Source: Vandiemenella viatica (taxonomy: Eukaryota > Arthropoda > Insecta > Orthoptera > Morabidae). Taken from it: a DNA stretch of 64,000 nucleotides. Where the stretch lies: the NCBI GenBank assembly GCA_031002005.1, contig JARYHS010008074.1:346790932-346854931 (forward strand), in the 5' to 3' direction. A model generated the notes under the pieces. The model worked only from the letters and a program-made list of their open reading frames with translations, did no database searches and was not told the origin of the DNA. This document shows positions 11,930-21,869 of the stretch, one piece after another. The translations under genes and the position numbers were made by a program. How positions within the stretch are numbered: the stretch's first letter is position 1; every line of letters begins with the position of its first letter.

Positions 11930-12055
11930 GTCTATAACAACCAAGGCTCGTAAACCACACCCGGAAAACTGGAGATGGTCCCCAACGATAATGATGATGA
12001 CATTATGTTAGATGCAGTGATTATTTCATTTTGTTATTTGTATAAGTGTTTTATA

Positions 12056-12126
12056 ATGCCATCTTGTGTTGCGTACGGTTGCACAAATAGGCCAGACAGG
12101 AAAGAACCTGGAATATCATTTCATAA
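12056..12126 (+). CDS. THAP zinc-finger first coding exon
   Basis: Starting at ATG 12056, the 23 codons read MPSCVAYGCTNR...GISFH and end in an AA|GTAAGT splice donor at 12126/12127. This matches the N-terminus of THAP domains: Met-Pro, C-x4-C, then the G-I-S-F-H segment. The remaining C-x2-H half and AVPTIF box would be on the next exon, which I could not locate. THAP domains bind DNA in host regulators and in P-element-type transposases, so the gene could be a host factor or a P-like transposon. The intron in this position is common in THAP genes. An RTE-like LINE is inserted 43 bp upstream, in the presumed 5' UTR or promoter. Confidence 0.72.
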
Positions 12127-12349
12127 GTAAGTTGAATTCTAATTATAGTTGTTGAAGTGGGCGGTAGGTTTTACAAATTTCGGTGCCTGTCTATAAATAT
12201 TTAATCATAGCTCTCAATGGGATGACTTTGTTCTCAAATTTTTGGTTGGTGTAGTGTAGAAAATCAGCATACCTTGCTATTTTGCACATAATAGACTAGC
12301 ATTACTTTTTAACGAGTGTTGAAAATGAGATTTAACGGGGTGTGTTTTA

Positions 12350-12700
12350 CATCGCGATTCAGTGAATTTAGTATTGCGCTTTCTTTCGTCACGTTGCAGT
12401 TTATACTGTATGATTAAATTAAATGTGTTAAATTATGCTTTGCAATCTAGGAATCTTGATGAAGCAAACGATGTTGTTACTGCAAATACAGTTTGCGATT
12501 CAAATGCGCGTGTGTGGGTATGTCTACATAGTTTGATTCTGTAGCGGCAATTTAATGGAGATTGTGGTTAGGTCTAAATGCAGTCTGTACCAGAATGGTT
12601 TTGTTGTTCCATGAGGGACAAAGAATTTATCTATTACTGTTAGTAATTTCATGAGAACCAAGTTAGTGACAAAACGTATATCGCGATGGAAACTACTTCC
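12350..12700 (+). repeat. Diverged copy of the ATCGCGAT module
   Basis: Collinear with 39320-39650 (plus) and about 890-1210 (minus). It begins at TACATCGCGATTCAGTGAAT, passes a GGTTAGGTCTAAATGCAG segment at about 12566, and ends at TATATCGCGATGGAAACTAC. Similarity is much lower than between the two arms of the long inverted repeat, so this copy is older. Confidence 0.65.
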
Positions 12701-12740
12701 AGCGATTTCCAATTAAGCTTACGATGTATATTAACAAGAT

Positions 12741-13440
12741 AACTATTTTTATTCTGGTCTAGGCAGCATTTCAACCTAACCACAAGTGGTAGTAAAAAAA
12801 CTGAAATATCCATTCTGCATGTAATTCATTGTAGCTTTGGCACAATTGATTTCTGGTCCAGGCCGCATATCAACCCAATCCCAGTATATCCCGAAAACTA
12901 AGCAAGATATCGAAAACTTTTATTCTTTATTTTCGATTTTTCTCGTCGTGTTACATAAGAATTGATCATTAAATTTGACTTTTGTGAAATTTTTCTTCTT
13001 CATTTCAACTCAAGACACCTCACTTTTGATACAGTATATCTTGAGAACTAGGTGAGATATTGAAAATGTTTATTCTTTATTTTTCATTTGTCTCGTCTTT
13101 TTAAGTCAGAATCCATCACCAAATTTGACTTTGACCAATTTTTTCTTCTGAATTTCAACCAAAACCATTTCACATTTGAGACAGAATATCTCGAAAACTA
13201 AGCAGGATATCAAAACATTTTACTCTTCATTTTTTATTTGTCTCATCGAGTTACATAATAATCCATCACCAGATTTCGGCGTCACGTTTATCCTAGAGTT
13301 GCCTTGAGGTTTTTGTACATATTGCCCGTGTCTGTATGGAAGCGGCCATGCCCCCCCACTGCTCCTCCGCTTCACTTCAATGCGTGGTGAAGGTCTCTTG
13401 CGTCGTCTCCATATATTTCCTTCCTCCATGGTTCTAATAG
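12741..13440. repeat. About 150-bp monomer repeat, three units, half foldback
   Basis: Three degenerate units start near 12882, 13032 and 13183. Each unit has a TATCTCGAGAACTAAGC-like palindromic core, a TTCTTTATTTT stretch, a TCTCGTCGAGTTACATAA stretch and CATCACCAGATTT. The block ends with a GGCGTCACG...CTAGAGTTGCC segment and a GAGGAAGGAAATAT box (reverse) that recurs at 11034 and 35764. Related arrays lie at 26560-26980 and 35815-36430. Confidence 0.7.
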
Positions 13441-13659
13441 CTTTGCGATTGTGTTGAAGTTTATATCAACATATCAGCATAACTGGTGAGAAATTGTATT
13501 CTTGCTACAATACACACACCAAATAATGACTGAAAGCAGTTTTCTGAAATAATCTTCCAAAAAAATTGATGCTTTCATGTTAAGAAATTTTGCAGCAAAT
13601 CCGAATTTTAGGGCCGCTCAGCTCAGAGCAGCGAAAGCTGCGAGGTAATTAAGTGATAG

Positions 13660-13890
13660 ATATTTCAACATGCAAATAAACAAAAAATTCTAGATGTCGT
13701 GTATATAGTAAATTATTACGCGTTTTTATCAACTGACAGTGTGGTCTATGCGGTAGGGTGTTAACTTCTTAGTTTTCTGACCCGCGTTCAAATCCCCGTA
13801 GAATTAAATACTTTTATCTTCAGAATTTGTCAAGCTTGACCTTTTTATTTTGTTAAAACTTCATTTACGTTCTTTTATTGAGTGAAATAA
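13660..13890 (+). repeat. tRNA-related SINE-like copy
   Basis: A tRNA-like head contains a box A-like TGGTCTATGCGGTAGG and a box B-like GCGTTCAAATCC, followed by an AT-rich body ending TTTTGTTAAAACTTCATTTA. The same sequence occurs inverted at 14530-14770. No acceptor-stem pairing supports a functional tRNA gene. Confidence 0.6.
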
Positions 13891-14529
13891 TATTTAAAAC
13901 AAATCGTATTACCTACAATTCAGCGTCATTTCCCCCCCCCCCCCCCCGAAATTCCTTTTTTTCCGTAATGAATTCACGGGTCTATTGACGGATTGTCTTT
14001 TCACAACACAAATCGACCGCACACCCTTAAAATCTTCATTGTAATCATTCGTCAAGAAAGTCTCCAATGTTACATTTTTTTCACTTTTTGTTAATAAGTT
14101 GTTTAGGTGCGTTTTCAATTGAAACAGTTCCTATCATGTTATTTATTTCATCTTAGTTGTTTCTTTACTTGTATATCATCAAGAGGTATTTTAAACGAAA
14201 TACGTAGCATTGGGAAGATAGTTTTTTATTTCTTTCTTCTACAGTCGATTTGTTCCAAGAATGGTTACGCGTAAATGGTTGAAAATAAAATAGTAGGCCT
14301 ATCTGTGACGAAAAATGGAGCTCGACAAGGAAATGGAAGAAGAACAAGTTAAAATGCTTATAAACATTGCAAAATTCTTTTATCAGTTTCCAGTTTACTA
14401 GCAGATTCGCCTCATGACTTAATTTCATTGGGTACGGAGCTAGTCATATTAGGAAGCCATTGTTGATAAATGGGCAGAAATTATGTTTGGTGTAGTTTGT
14501 ATAAGTAATGTGATTTATTTTAAATTTTG
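13891..14529. other. Spacer between inverted SINE-like copies; C16 run
   Basis: Contains an uninterrupted run of 16 C at 13932-13947 and otherwise AT-rich sequence with no gene seen. The whole 13660-14770 block could be either two independent SINE copies or a foldback element with tRNA-like arms. Confidence 0.5.
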
Positions 14530-14770
14530 ATTCGCGCTATAAAAGTATGTAAATGAAGTTTTAACAAAATAAATAAGTGAATCTTGACAATTTTTGTAGA
14601 TAAAAATAAGTAAAAACTTTTGATTCTGCGGGGATTTGAACTCGGGTCACAAAATTATGAAGCCAGCACCCTATCCCATAAACCAGGCTGCCATTTTATA
14701 AAGTGAGGCAATAATTTACTATATACCTGTCATGTCTGATGATCTCGAAGTAAGATATGATTAGAGTTTG
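14530..14770 (-). repeat. tRNA-related SINE-like copy, inverted partner
   Basis: The minus strand reads CAGCCTGGTTTATGGGATAG (box A-like), then GAGTTCAAATCCCCGCAG (box B-like) and the same AT-rich body as 13660-13890. Collinearity extends on both sides of the tRNA-like head (GGTATATAGTAAATTATT upstream). Confidence 0.6.
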
Positions 14771-17005
14771 AACAGGTAACGATTTTTTTGTTACATTTCC
14801 TAAAATACAGAAATTCTAAGTACTTACGTAAAAATGATCTTCACAATAATATAAACAACTAGTTGCAGATCTATTCTTATAGCGGTACACCACTTTTTTC
14901 TTATATTCGCATCTCGCGGGACAAGAAAATACAATTTATAAAGTGTATTTCTTTTAGTATTTTTTGCACACAGGTACAATACAGTACTTATAACACGGTT
15001 TACGACCTCCTTCCATATCGACATTAGTTAGAAAACATGAAAGTTTTGAGATGAAACACTCCACGCTATACATTTCGCCAATGCGGTCGTGTACTTACAC
15101 GTCACACGCAGCCCGCCAAAATGGCAGCGTTTAAATCGGCGGAATTGGATTTCAGTTTTAAAGTATTTATTTTAATGTTAAATCTTAATATTTACATCAA
15201 TCTTATATTTTTTACGGTTATGTACGAATGTAAATAATTTATTAAAAAAATAAAAAAATACATGTATATACACTATTACAGCTGAAATTGTCTTGGTCTG
15301 TAATGCATGATTATGCGGACGGGAACAAACACAGCAAAACAATGTGCTTGCTTATGGCAATGGAGCAGAACGAACCCTTACGATCTCTTTGCGGCGAAAG
15401 TGCCAGATCAAGATACCAGCTAGTAGTAAGGAAAGCTGAACCACAGTTAATACATGCAGAAGATTTTGTAACATATTTAAAACCAGGGCGAAAACATGCT
15501 GCAGATCAGAGACGCGATAACGAAAGAATCGCTACGGACACTGAAAATTGATGTGTTAATAACGAAATAAGTGTTATGTATGGATGTCTATACTGATGCT
15601 ATTATTCGTGAAAGGAAGCGAATATCAGGGATTGTATGTGCTGGAAGGAGAAGTTACGCTTAAGGAAACAGCATCACGCGATGTTAATAGAGGAGACCAG
15701 TTTAATGTCTATTATAGAGAAATGGAACGGTTACAGAAGATGATTAAATAAGAGTTTCGGATGGAGAACCGAAGCAGCGGGCGGAATAAACGACATCACC
15801 ACAGCAGCAGTCTGAAGAGTTACGCGATTAGAGGCCTCAGAATCAGTCGCTAGAAGGAAATCAGCTACAGCGGGTAAAACATTGAGTGCTTTGAGTTTGT
15901 CAACAGATACCCAGAGGTCGACGTCACCAGGGCGGGCAGTGCTGAGGCGGACTATGTCACCGCGAGAAGCCACTAGCCTCGTCCCTCAGCAGGGTCCACA
16001 TATTATCAGCGGAACGTTAGCCAAGCTGAGGTGCAGAACAGCAACAGCAGTCACGTGGGAAATCAGAAACGTCTACGCCAAGAAGACGCAATTTTTGCAA
16101 CAACACACATACACTCCAAATATTGCATCCTCAGCCCACATAGCATCAACGCCTGTAAAGCGGGGAAAAAAGGATTGTAAAGGAACAACTCATCGTTACT
16201 TTTATTGCAAGATCATTAGAAAAAACAACTACACTGTTGTTAGCTAAGCGACGATGGAAAGAATCTCGCATAAAAAGAAAAGAATAATATATATTGCAAT
16301 GTAAACAAAACATCATCCATTCATCCGCATTAAAAATTGCGGATGGGGATGCGAAAGCGGATGAAGGATTTCACGAGAAAGTTCCGCTACATCCCTAGTT
16401 ATAACTACTATACAACGATACATATGATACAGATTCTACTTTTTTTAAAAATCTCACGTTTACAAATTATGTCAAGTTTTCCATTGTTCGGGAAAATTAA
16501 TATAAACTGTAGGATCACAAAAATCAAACTAACTTCACCAACAAACTGCATCAAGTCATTTGTTGTACGGCAAAAATCCCAACCTAATGGGATCTAGTCG
16601 CACACCGGAAGTAAACGCAAGTAGACGTACGACTAAGTCAGTTCCAGTGTGAGAGCGCTGATTAAATTCCGAATATCGAGAAAAATTCTGGTGTAGTCGC
16701 TTCAAGTGTGAGGCCAGCCTTAACAGTATGCTTGACCCTCTACCGGAAAACAATGCTCCGGCCGATCCGTTTTCTAGAAGTCGTCCGTCTTCATTCAGTT
16801 AATATAAAACGTCCGTTTTTCGGTCCACACGCAATGTTTTGGAGGATACGTTTTACCTGATTAAGTAAAACGTCCGTCAAGACGTTATGTGTAGACTGAC
16901 CTATAGATTTACACCTGTTACAGACCCTTATTTCTCGTTTGGTCAAATTCAAGTTTGTAACACATTTTTATTTCTTTTAGCACTAAAACGCATCTGCCTG
17001 AAATA
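14771..17005. other. No identifiable gene; possible coding relics
   Basis: An open frame at 15288-15551 (no ATG at its start) and a Ser/Thr/Ala-rich frame at 15882-16247 have fairly coding-like composition, and together might be Gag relics, but I see no zinc knuckle or catalytic motif. 16600-16890 carries short inverted segments (GTGTGAGGCCAGCC; AAAACGTCCGT repeated) that look like DNA-transposon ends without an assignable partner. Confidence 0.3.
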
Positions 17006-17068
17006 CAGAGGTTGGACAAAATAATATGAACACTGTACGATAGAGTACAGGTTTTTGCATGTTGGCAC

Positions 17069-17905
17069 CAGGGTGATCTGGACAGGATATCTAATTAGGT
17101 TGGTAAACACGGGATGAAGATAAATGCAAAGAAGAGTCAGCTTATTAGATACACAAATAAAAAACAAAAGGTTAATTATGAATATAAGCTGGGGAAAGAA
17201 TTGCTTGCTGAAGACTTGAAATGTAAATATCTTGGCATTATTTTTGATAACAAGCTTAACTGGGCTGGACACATTGGACAGGTGGTAGGAAAAGGTTTCA
17301 AAGTTCTGCACTTGTTAGAGAGAGTGATGAGGGGATGTACGGGAGAAGTAAAGGAATTGGGTTACAAAACTTTGGTGAGACCATTGCTCGAATATGGTAG
17401 TGTAGTATGGGACCCTCATTTTACGTATCAAATACAGGAGTAGGAGAGGGTGCAAAAAGGGCTGCTAGATTTGATTCTGGAAATTATCGCAGAATGCAAT
17501 CAGTGACGGATATGATAAAGGAGCTGAAATGGGATTCATTGCAAGGCAGGAGGAGGATGAGGAGGGTCATGGGAGTGTACAGGGCATATACTGGCGATGA
17601 GGCATGGAAAGATATTGCAATAGGTATGAAAAGTAGTGCATGGAAGGGAAAAGATGACCATAACCACAAGCTGGCACTCGATTTCAGGCACAAGGGTGTG
17701 GGAAGATTCTCTTTTTTAGGTAAGGGTGTCAGGGATTGGAATGAGTTACCAAGAGAAATGGTGAATAATTTACCGAAAAGTTTGAAAGAATTTAAAGATA
17801 AAATTTGTAGAGGGCAAATGTAGGTGGGTGCAGGATAAGGGGAAAAGGGTGTGTAGGGAAATTGCCACCGGAGCCTGTGCTCCATTGCAATTAAATTAAA
17901 TATTG
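17069..17905 (+). pseudogene. CR1-like LINE 3' fragment (RT C-terminus)
   Basis: Nearly the same as the 3' part of the LINE at 27476-30345, in opposite orientation. It begins at GGTGATCTGGACAGGATATC, encodes KINAKKSQLIRYTNKK, LKCKYLGIIFDNKLNW, TLVRPLLEYGSVVWDPHF and, after a TAG and a frame change, RDWNELPREM. It ends with the ATTAA-rich tail at about 17905. The catalytic RT core is missing, so this is a standard 5'-truncated copy inserted into the Tc1-like element. Confidence 0.87.
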
Positions 17906-17944
17906 TTTCGATAAAAACAGTAAGGCGGGAGCTCTACAAAGTTA

Positions 17945-18213
17945 CAGTGCCGGATCTAGGGGGGGTCAAACCGGGGCGCTTGCCCCGGGCGACAATTTCA
18001 GGGGGGCGGCAAAATCATGTTTGAAGGAGCGGTAAATGGCAAATTCGTGTGACGGTGACCTTTTTTTTAGCTCTACTGTCCCAAGCGGAAACCATCAGAG
18101 GGCGGCAAAATTAAATAATAGCTCTGTACCGCCCCGGGCGGCAAATTCATGTTTGAAGGGGCGGCAATATCAAGTTTTTTCTCCGACTCGGAAAATTTGT
18201 AGATCCGCCACTG
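17945..18213. mobile_element. hAT MITE, 269 bp, perfect 8-bp duplication
   Basis: Ends are CAGTGCCGGATCTAG and GTAGATCCGCCACTG. The duplication caaagtta flanks it at 17937-17944 and 18214-18221. The interior has repeated GGGGCGGCAAA blocks and T8-AGCTCTACTGT at 18061-18079. A shorter relative lies at 58647-58769. Confidence 0.93.
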
Positions 18214-18221
18214 CAAAGTTA

Positions 18222-18890
18222 ACATTCATGGAAGGGCTACTATTACAAAACCCTTTTCAACAGCAACCAATGCTAAGCTGTGAAACAAGTGGTGCCACGA
18301 TCGTAAAAACTGGACACTTGATGATAGGAAGAATGTGATATGATCCGATGAATCATCGTTCACATGTTTTCCTACTAACGGCATGCTTTATGTATGGAGA
18401 AGCCTACGATCTGGACTGCCTGAATCCTACAGTTAAGCACCAGGGAGGTTCCTTTATGATTTGGGCGGCTACATCCTGGTATTCAGATAGCGCTCTCATT
18501 CACATCACTGGCCGGATGACTGCGAATGAATATCTCGACATCATCAATGATAAAAGTCTTACTGTGACTAACATACTGCTGACAAACACTGCCATATTCC
18601 AAGATGATAATGCGCCCATACAAACAGCCAAAAAGATTCTGTCCTGGTTCGAGGAGCATCAGAACATCATCAAACATCTTCCCTGGCCAGCACAATCGCC
18701 AAACCTCAATGTAAGTGAACCATTGTGGGAAGTTTTAGAGCAGAGAATAAGGAGTAGATTTCCACGTCCAACATCATTGAAGCAATTGGCGAATGCTTTG
18801 GTACAAGAATAGGACCACATTCCATTGGAAACTATTTAGACACTCCACGAATCTATCCAGCGAGAGAACTGCAGCAGTTCTACACGCAAA
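18222..18890 (+). pseudogene. Tc1-like transposase fragment
   Basis: Pieces in two frames give the catalytic part of an IS630/Tc1 transposase: SDESSF near 18345 (first catalytic Asp), QGGSFMIWAATSW, FQDDNAPIQTA (second Asp) and PWPAQSPNLNVSEPLWE, where the usual P-D-L-N-P-I-E is altered to P-N-L-N-V-S-E. The N-terminal helix-turn-helix region is missing or overwritten by the two insertions. The frame change near 18350 and the altered motif show it is inactive. Confidence 0.8.
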
Positions 18891-19198
18891 AGGTAGCCCA
18901 ATAACATATTAATAAATCAATAGGATGTAAATGTCAGGTGTTCATATTATTTTGTCCAACCCCTGTAGAGACAAAACGATAGCTAAGGTCAATGACTTTT
19001 TAAGCATCTTTTAGACTAAGCAAAGAGGAATACAGTGATAATATTTATATTTCGCTAACTCGGAATTTGCCGTGGGAAGTTGCCACGTTCATTTTGTTCT
19101 TCCCTCTTTCTCTCAAGTGCAGACGACACTTAATGAGGCCGTCCACAGTTTGAAGCTATTCGGATATTGTCGTAATAGAGTTAATTGTTGTAGCTCAC

Positions 19199-19344
19199 CT
19201 GGATATCCGCCTGACGGTGTAGAACTGGTTGTTCTCTGGATTGTCTCGACGCGTGCTGACACTAAGCAGGGCTGCCTCGTCCTGCACGCGGCCCTCGCAG
19301 CAGCAGCAGCCACGGCACCACTGCCACATGATGGTCCTGCGCAT
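19199..19344 (-). CDS. Candidate host first exon, Cys-rich N-terminus, unidentified
   Basis: On the minus strand an ATG at 19344 opens 48 codons plus two bases, ending in CCAG|GTGAGC (donor at 19198). The peptide starts MRRTIMWQWCRGCCCCEGR and continues VQDEAALLSVSTRRD and NNQFYTVRRIS. Codon use is GC-rich, unlike the AT-rich surroundings. The four consecutive Cys near the N-terminus would suit palmitoylation, but that is inference. I do not recognise the protein. The reading frame is open upstream to about 19390, so 19344 may be internal. A foldback repeat starts at about 19389, close to the presumed 5' side. Confidence 0.4.
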
Positions 19345-19388
19345 CACACCACACACTTACTGCATAACAATCCATGGAGTGTATGCGT

Positions 19389-19584
19389 TTAAGTTTAAAA
19401 AACTAAAAACACGCTTTCGTAGCGATTTGAACTAAAAAACTAAAAATAATCGGAAAATACAAAGATATTGTTCAACACCGATAGGATGTCCCACAATTCA
19501 GAATAAATTAGTTTTCTGAATAAGCTTAAAATAAGAATAAAGTCACTAACCAAATAATAATAATAATAATAATAATAAGTTTAA

Positions 19585-19635
<51 letters not shown>

Positions 19636-19860
19636 GGGGTGCTCTCGTCATACTTTTCACAATGGCTCTACGTTTAGGAATAGCTAGCGATAAAAAATAT
19701 AAGCAAACTGATTGCTACACCCCACGCTTTTTTATATTATACTTAACTTTTTCGTTAATTTATTTTAAGCTTATTCATAAAACTAATTTATTCTGGGGGT
19801 GTTGAACAACTTCTTTGCATTTTTAATTCACATCGCTAGTTTTTTAAACTATAATTTTGT
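19389..19860. mobile_element. Foldback element with A46 core
   Basis: The left part (19389-19545) contains TGTTCAACACC, CAGAATAAATTAGTTTTCTG and AATAAGCTTAAAATAA. The right part (19735-19860) contains their reverse complements in mirrored order. The core holds an ATA run and a long A run, then a GTGGGGTGCTCTC...CTACACCCCAC mini-hairpin. No protein is encoded. Confidence 0.7.
19552..19633. repeat. (ATA)n and A46 simple repeats
   Basis: ATA repeats occupy about 19552-19578 and a run of about 46 A occupies 19588-19633, both within the foldback core. Confidence 0.95.
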
Positions 19861-20346
19861 TTATAACTTTTTAGTCTAGATTGTTACAAAAGTGTGTTTC
19901 TTACTGTTTGCTTTTTCTTCGGCAATCTCTCTTTTTCTTTGTGTTGTAGTTTCATGTTTAATTATTATTGCCAAGAGTAACGGACAGTTGAATGGTCAAC
20001 CCTACCAAAGGTCCTATAGCAGCGTAAATGTACAAGGCTAATCTTCTGTAACAGAACGAACGAAGTCAAAACAATATAGGGAATACTCACCGTTAAAATC
20101 AGATTAAGTTACTGCGGCCACTATCGTAGTTGCTTGCGGATAGTGCAGAAGCTTGCACAACAAATCAACTTTTCCGTTATTATTGTCAAAGCAATGAGAA
20201 TACCAGGACATAGTTGTGAAGTTATTATATTGTTATCCGTTCCTTACTTTATTTATTTATTTTTACAGCTTCATCAATCCTTGTTTCAGGATTCAGCCTC
20301 TTTAAGCCAGATGATCTACAATTTACAATTTAATGCTACACAATGC

Positions 20347-20532
20347 CATACGCATTTAATTTAATTACCCACTTCCAGAAGTCAGAATGTTTTTAAATTT
20401 TGCACACGTATTAAGAACGGATAATTTTACGGAGAAAAAAAAATTGTCCGTTATTAATATGCGTGCAAATTTTAAATTTTTTTTTTTAAATTCAGACTTC
20501 TGGAAGTGGGCAATTAAATTAAATGCGTATGA
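20347..20532. repeat. Imperfect palindrome, arms about 80 bp
   Basis: CATACGCATTTAATTTAATT at 20347 is mirrored at 20513-20532. The arms continue with CCCACTTCCAGAAGTC and GCACACGTATTAAGAACGG-type sequence around an A-rich centre near 20440. The arm sequence is itself one module of the repeat array that follows. Confidence 0.8.
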
Positions 20533-21440
20533 CATTGTTGACCGGGATATCTCCGAAGGATCCGTCCTCCCAGTGACAGGTTTTTGGAATTGCATGCTCG
20601 CTCATATCGCGGCTGCACTTACTTAACCCATCGGGTATAGGGAACTTGCAATTTAACGAGGAATCCGAATAATGCAGGGTCCTACCGTTCTTCAGATAAA
20701 CAAAGTTTTGGCAGAGGTAAAACCTGGATTCGAATCGCGGATCGTCTGCTCGCCACTCGAGCGCGTTAACTATCTGAGCCACCAACTCCCTACTGGAAGA
20801 GGGTGAAAATTAGACACCTTTGTCGTACTAAGTTTAAACCACTTTGCTGTTGTTACTGTCAACGTAATGAGAAAGAAGTTATTGTACTGTTATCCGTTCT
20901 TAATACGAGTGCAAAATATTTTTTAAATAATCGGACGTCTGGTAGTGGGTAATTTAATTAAATGTTTATGGCTTTTTTTACCTTTGAATCTCCGAAGGGT
21001 CCGATTGCTAAGTGACAAAGGTTTTTTGAATTGCCGCACATGCGCATTCATGTCGCGAATGCACTTGTCTAACCCGTCAGTCCCATCTGGTATTGGAGAT
21101 CTGCAGTTTAACGTGGAATCCGAAACAAAGATATGAAAGTATAGTATTGTCATCGGTTCTTAATACGTGTGTGAAATTTCAAGTAATTAGAATGTCCAGA
21201 AGTGGATTAAAACTCAATTGCAAAATTCCATTTCATTCAACAATTTTTCTATTGTTGTATTGGTCTATTGTCAAAGTAATGAGGATATCAATACATGAAA
21301 TTATTTAAATTATTGTATGGTCATCGGTTCTTAATACACGTGCAAAATTTCAAACAAGTCATACATCTGGAATTGGATGAAAATTAAACTGAATAATTCC
21401 AACATTTACACATACATACATACATGTAAAGCTGATATAA
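20533..21440. repeat. Array of repeated SINE-like modules
   Basis: A module with CTCCGAAGGGTCCG, AGTGACAAAGGTTTTTTGAA and GTTTAACGTGGAATCCG occurs twice (about 20512-20670 and 20946-21130). A TCGGTTCTTAATACGTGTG module occurs near 20891, 21157 and 21325. A tRNA-like head on the minus strand at 20694-20792 has TGGCTCAGATAGTTAACGCG (box A) and GATTCGAATCC (box B). These look like overlapping insertions of one SINE family. Confidence 0.55.
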
Positions 21441-21510
21441 TAGCCGGAATTCGAACCGGCGACCTTGCGTGCACTACTCACGCGCTACAACACAAATACA
21501 GGGCGGTAAT
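21441..21510 (-). repeat. tRNA-like SINE head
   Basis: The minus strand contains GGTTCGAATTCCGGC, a good box B, preceded by a GCGTGAGTAGTGCACGCAAG stem-like segment. The tail CATACATACAAGTTAATCCA with AATAAAACCGTG recurs near 21640 and 22340. A functional tRNA is not supported. Confidence 0.5.
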
Positions 21511-21722
21511 GGAAATTAGTAACATCTGTAGTATGACGGTTGAGTCACTTTGTTATTGTTGCCAAAGTAACGACATTACCAGGACTTTGCTATTAAACCT
21601 AGTTGTGAAAACTGAACTGAAAGATTCCTTTACATTTCTACATACATACAAGTTAATCCAATAAAACCGTGTTAAAAAGCAATGATATTTCTATGCAAAT
21701 GGAGACTTTCCCGGCGTATTGA

Positions 21723-21869
21723 TTCAATGAAAGTTTCACGGGTGTCCAGACGGATGGTGTCATAAAACGACGACGTTTCGACAACCTGCTCGGTTGTCTT
21801 CATCAGGTTGTCGAAACGTCGTCGTTTTATGACACCATCCGGCTGGACACCCGTGAAACTTTCATTGAA
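21723..21869. repeat. Near-perfect palindrome, 65-bp arms, 17-nt loop
   Basis: The arms at 21723-21787 and 21805-21869 differ at one visible position. The arm contains GTTGTCGAAACGTCGTCG; the loop region on the minus strand reads CTGATGAAGACAACCGAG. This CTGATGA...GAAACGTC arrangement resembles the terminal sequence of Penelope-like elements (compare 42720-42782). Confidence 0.85.

Larger units (their letters stand above)
11169..11999 (+). mobile_element. 5'-truncated RTE-like LINE with 14-bp target duplication
   Basis: The insert is bounded by acattatgttagat at 11155-11168 and again at 12000-12013, a perfect 14-bp duplication. It carries only the C-terminal part of an RT protein and ends in an (ATG)n tail at 11990-12000, the microsatellite tail typical of RTE-clade elements. 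A hAT MITE was later inserted into it. The pre-insertion sequence can be read simply by joining across the duplication and leads straight into the THAP exon. Confidence 0.9.
17006..18965 (+). mobile_element. Tc1-like transposon containing two nested inserts
   Basis: Terminal inverted repeats CAGAGGTTGGACAAAATAAT (17006) and its counterpart ending CAACCCCTG (18965) span about 28 bp and are flanked by TA on both sides (17004-17005, 18966-18967). Inside lie a CR1-like LINE fragment (17069-17905), a hAT MITE (17945-18213) and a decayed transposase. The inserts must post-date this element. Confidence 0.88.

Noticed and set aside
15288..15551. Open frame of 87 codons, possibly Gag
   Set aside because: No ATG at its start, no zinc knuckle or capsid motif; kept only as part of an unassigned region.
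15882..16247. Ser/Thr-rich open frame
   Set aside because: No recognisable domain; opposite-strand frame is equally open, which argues for compositional bias.
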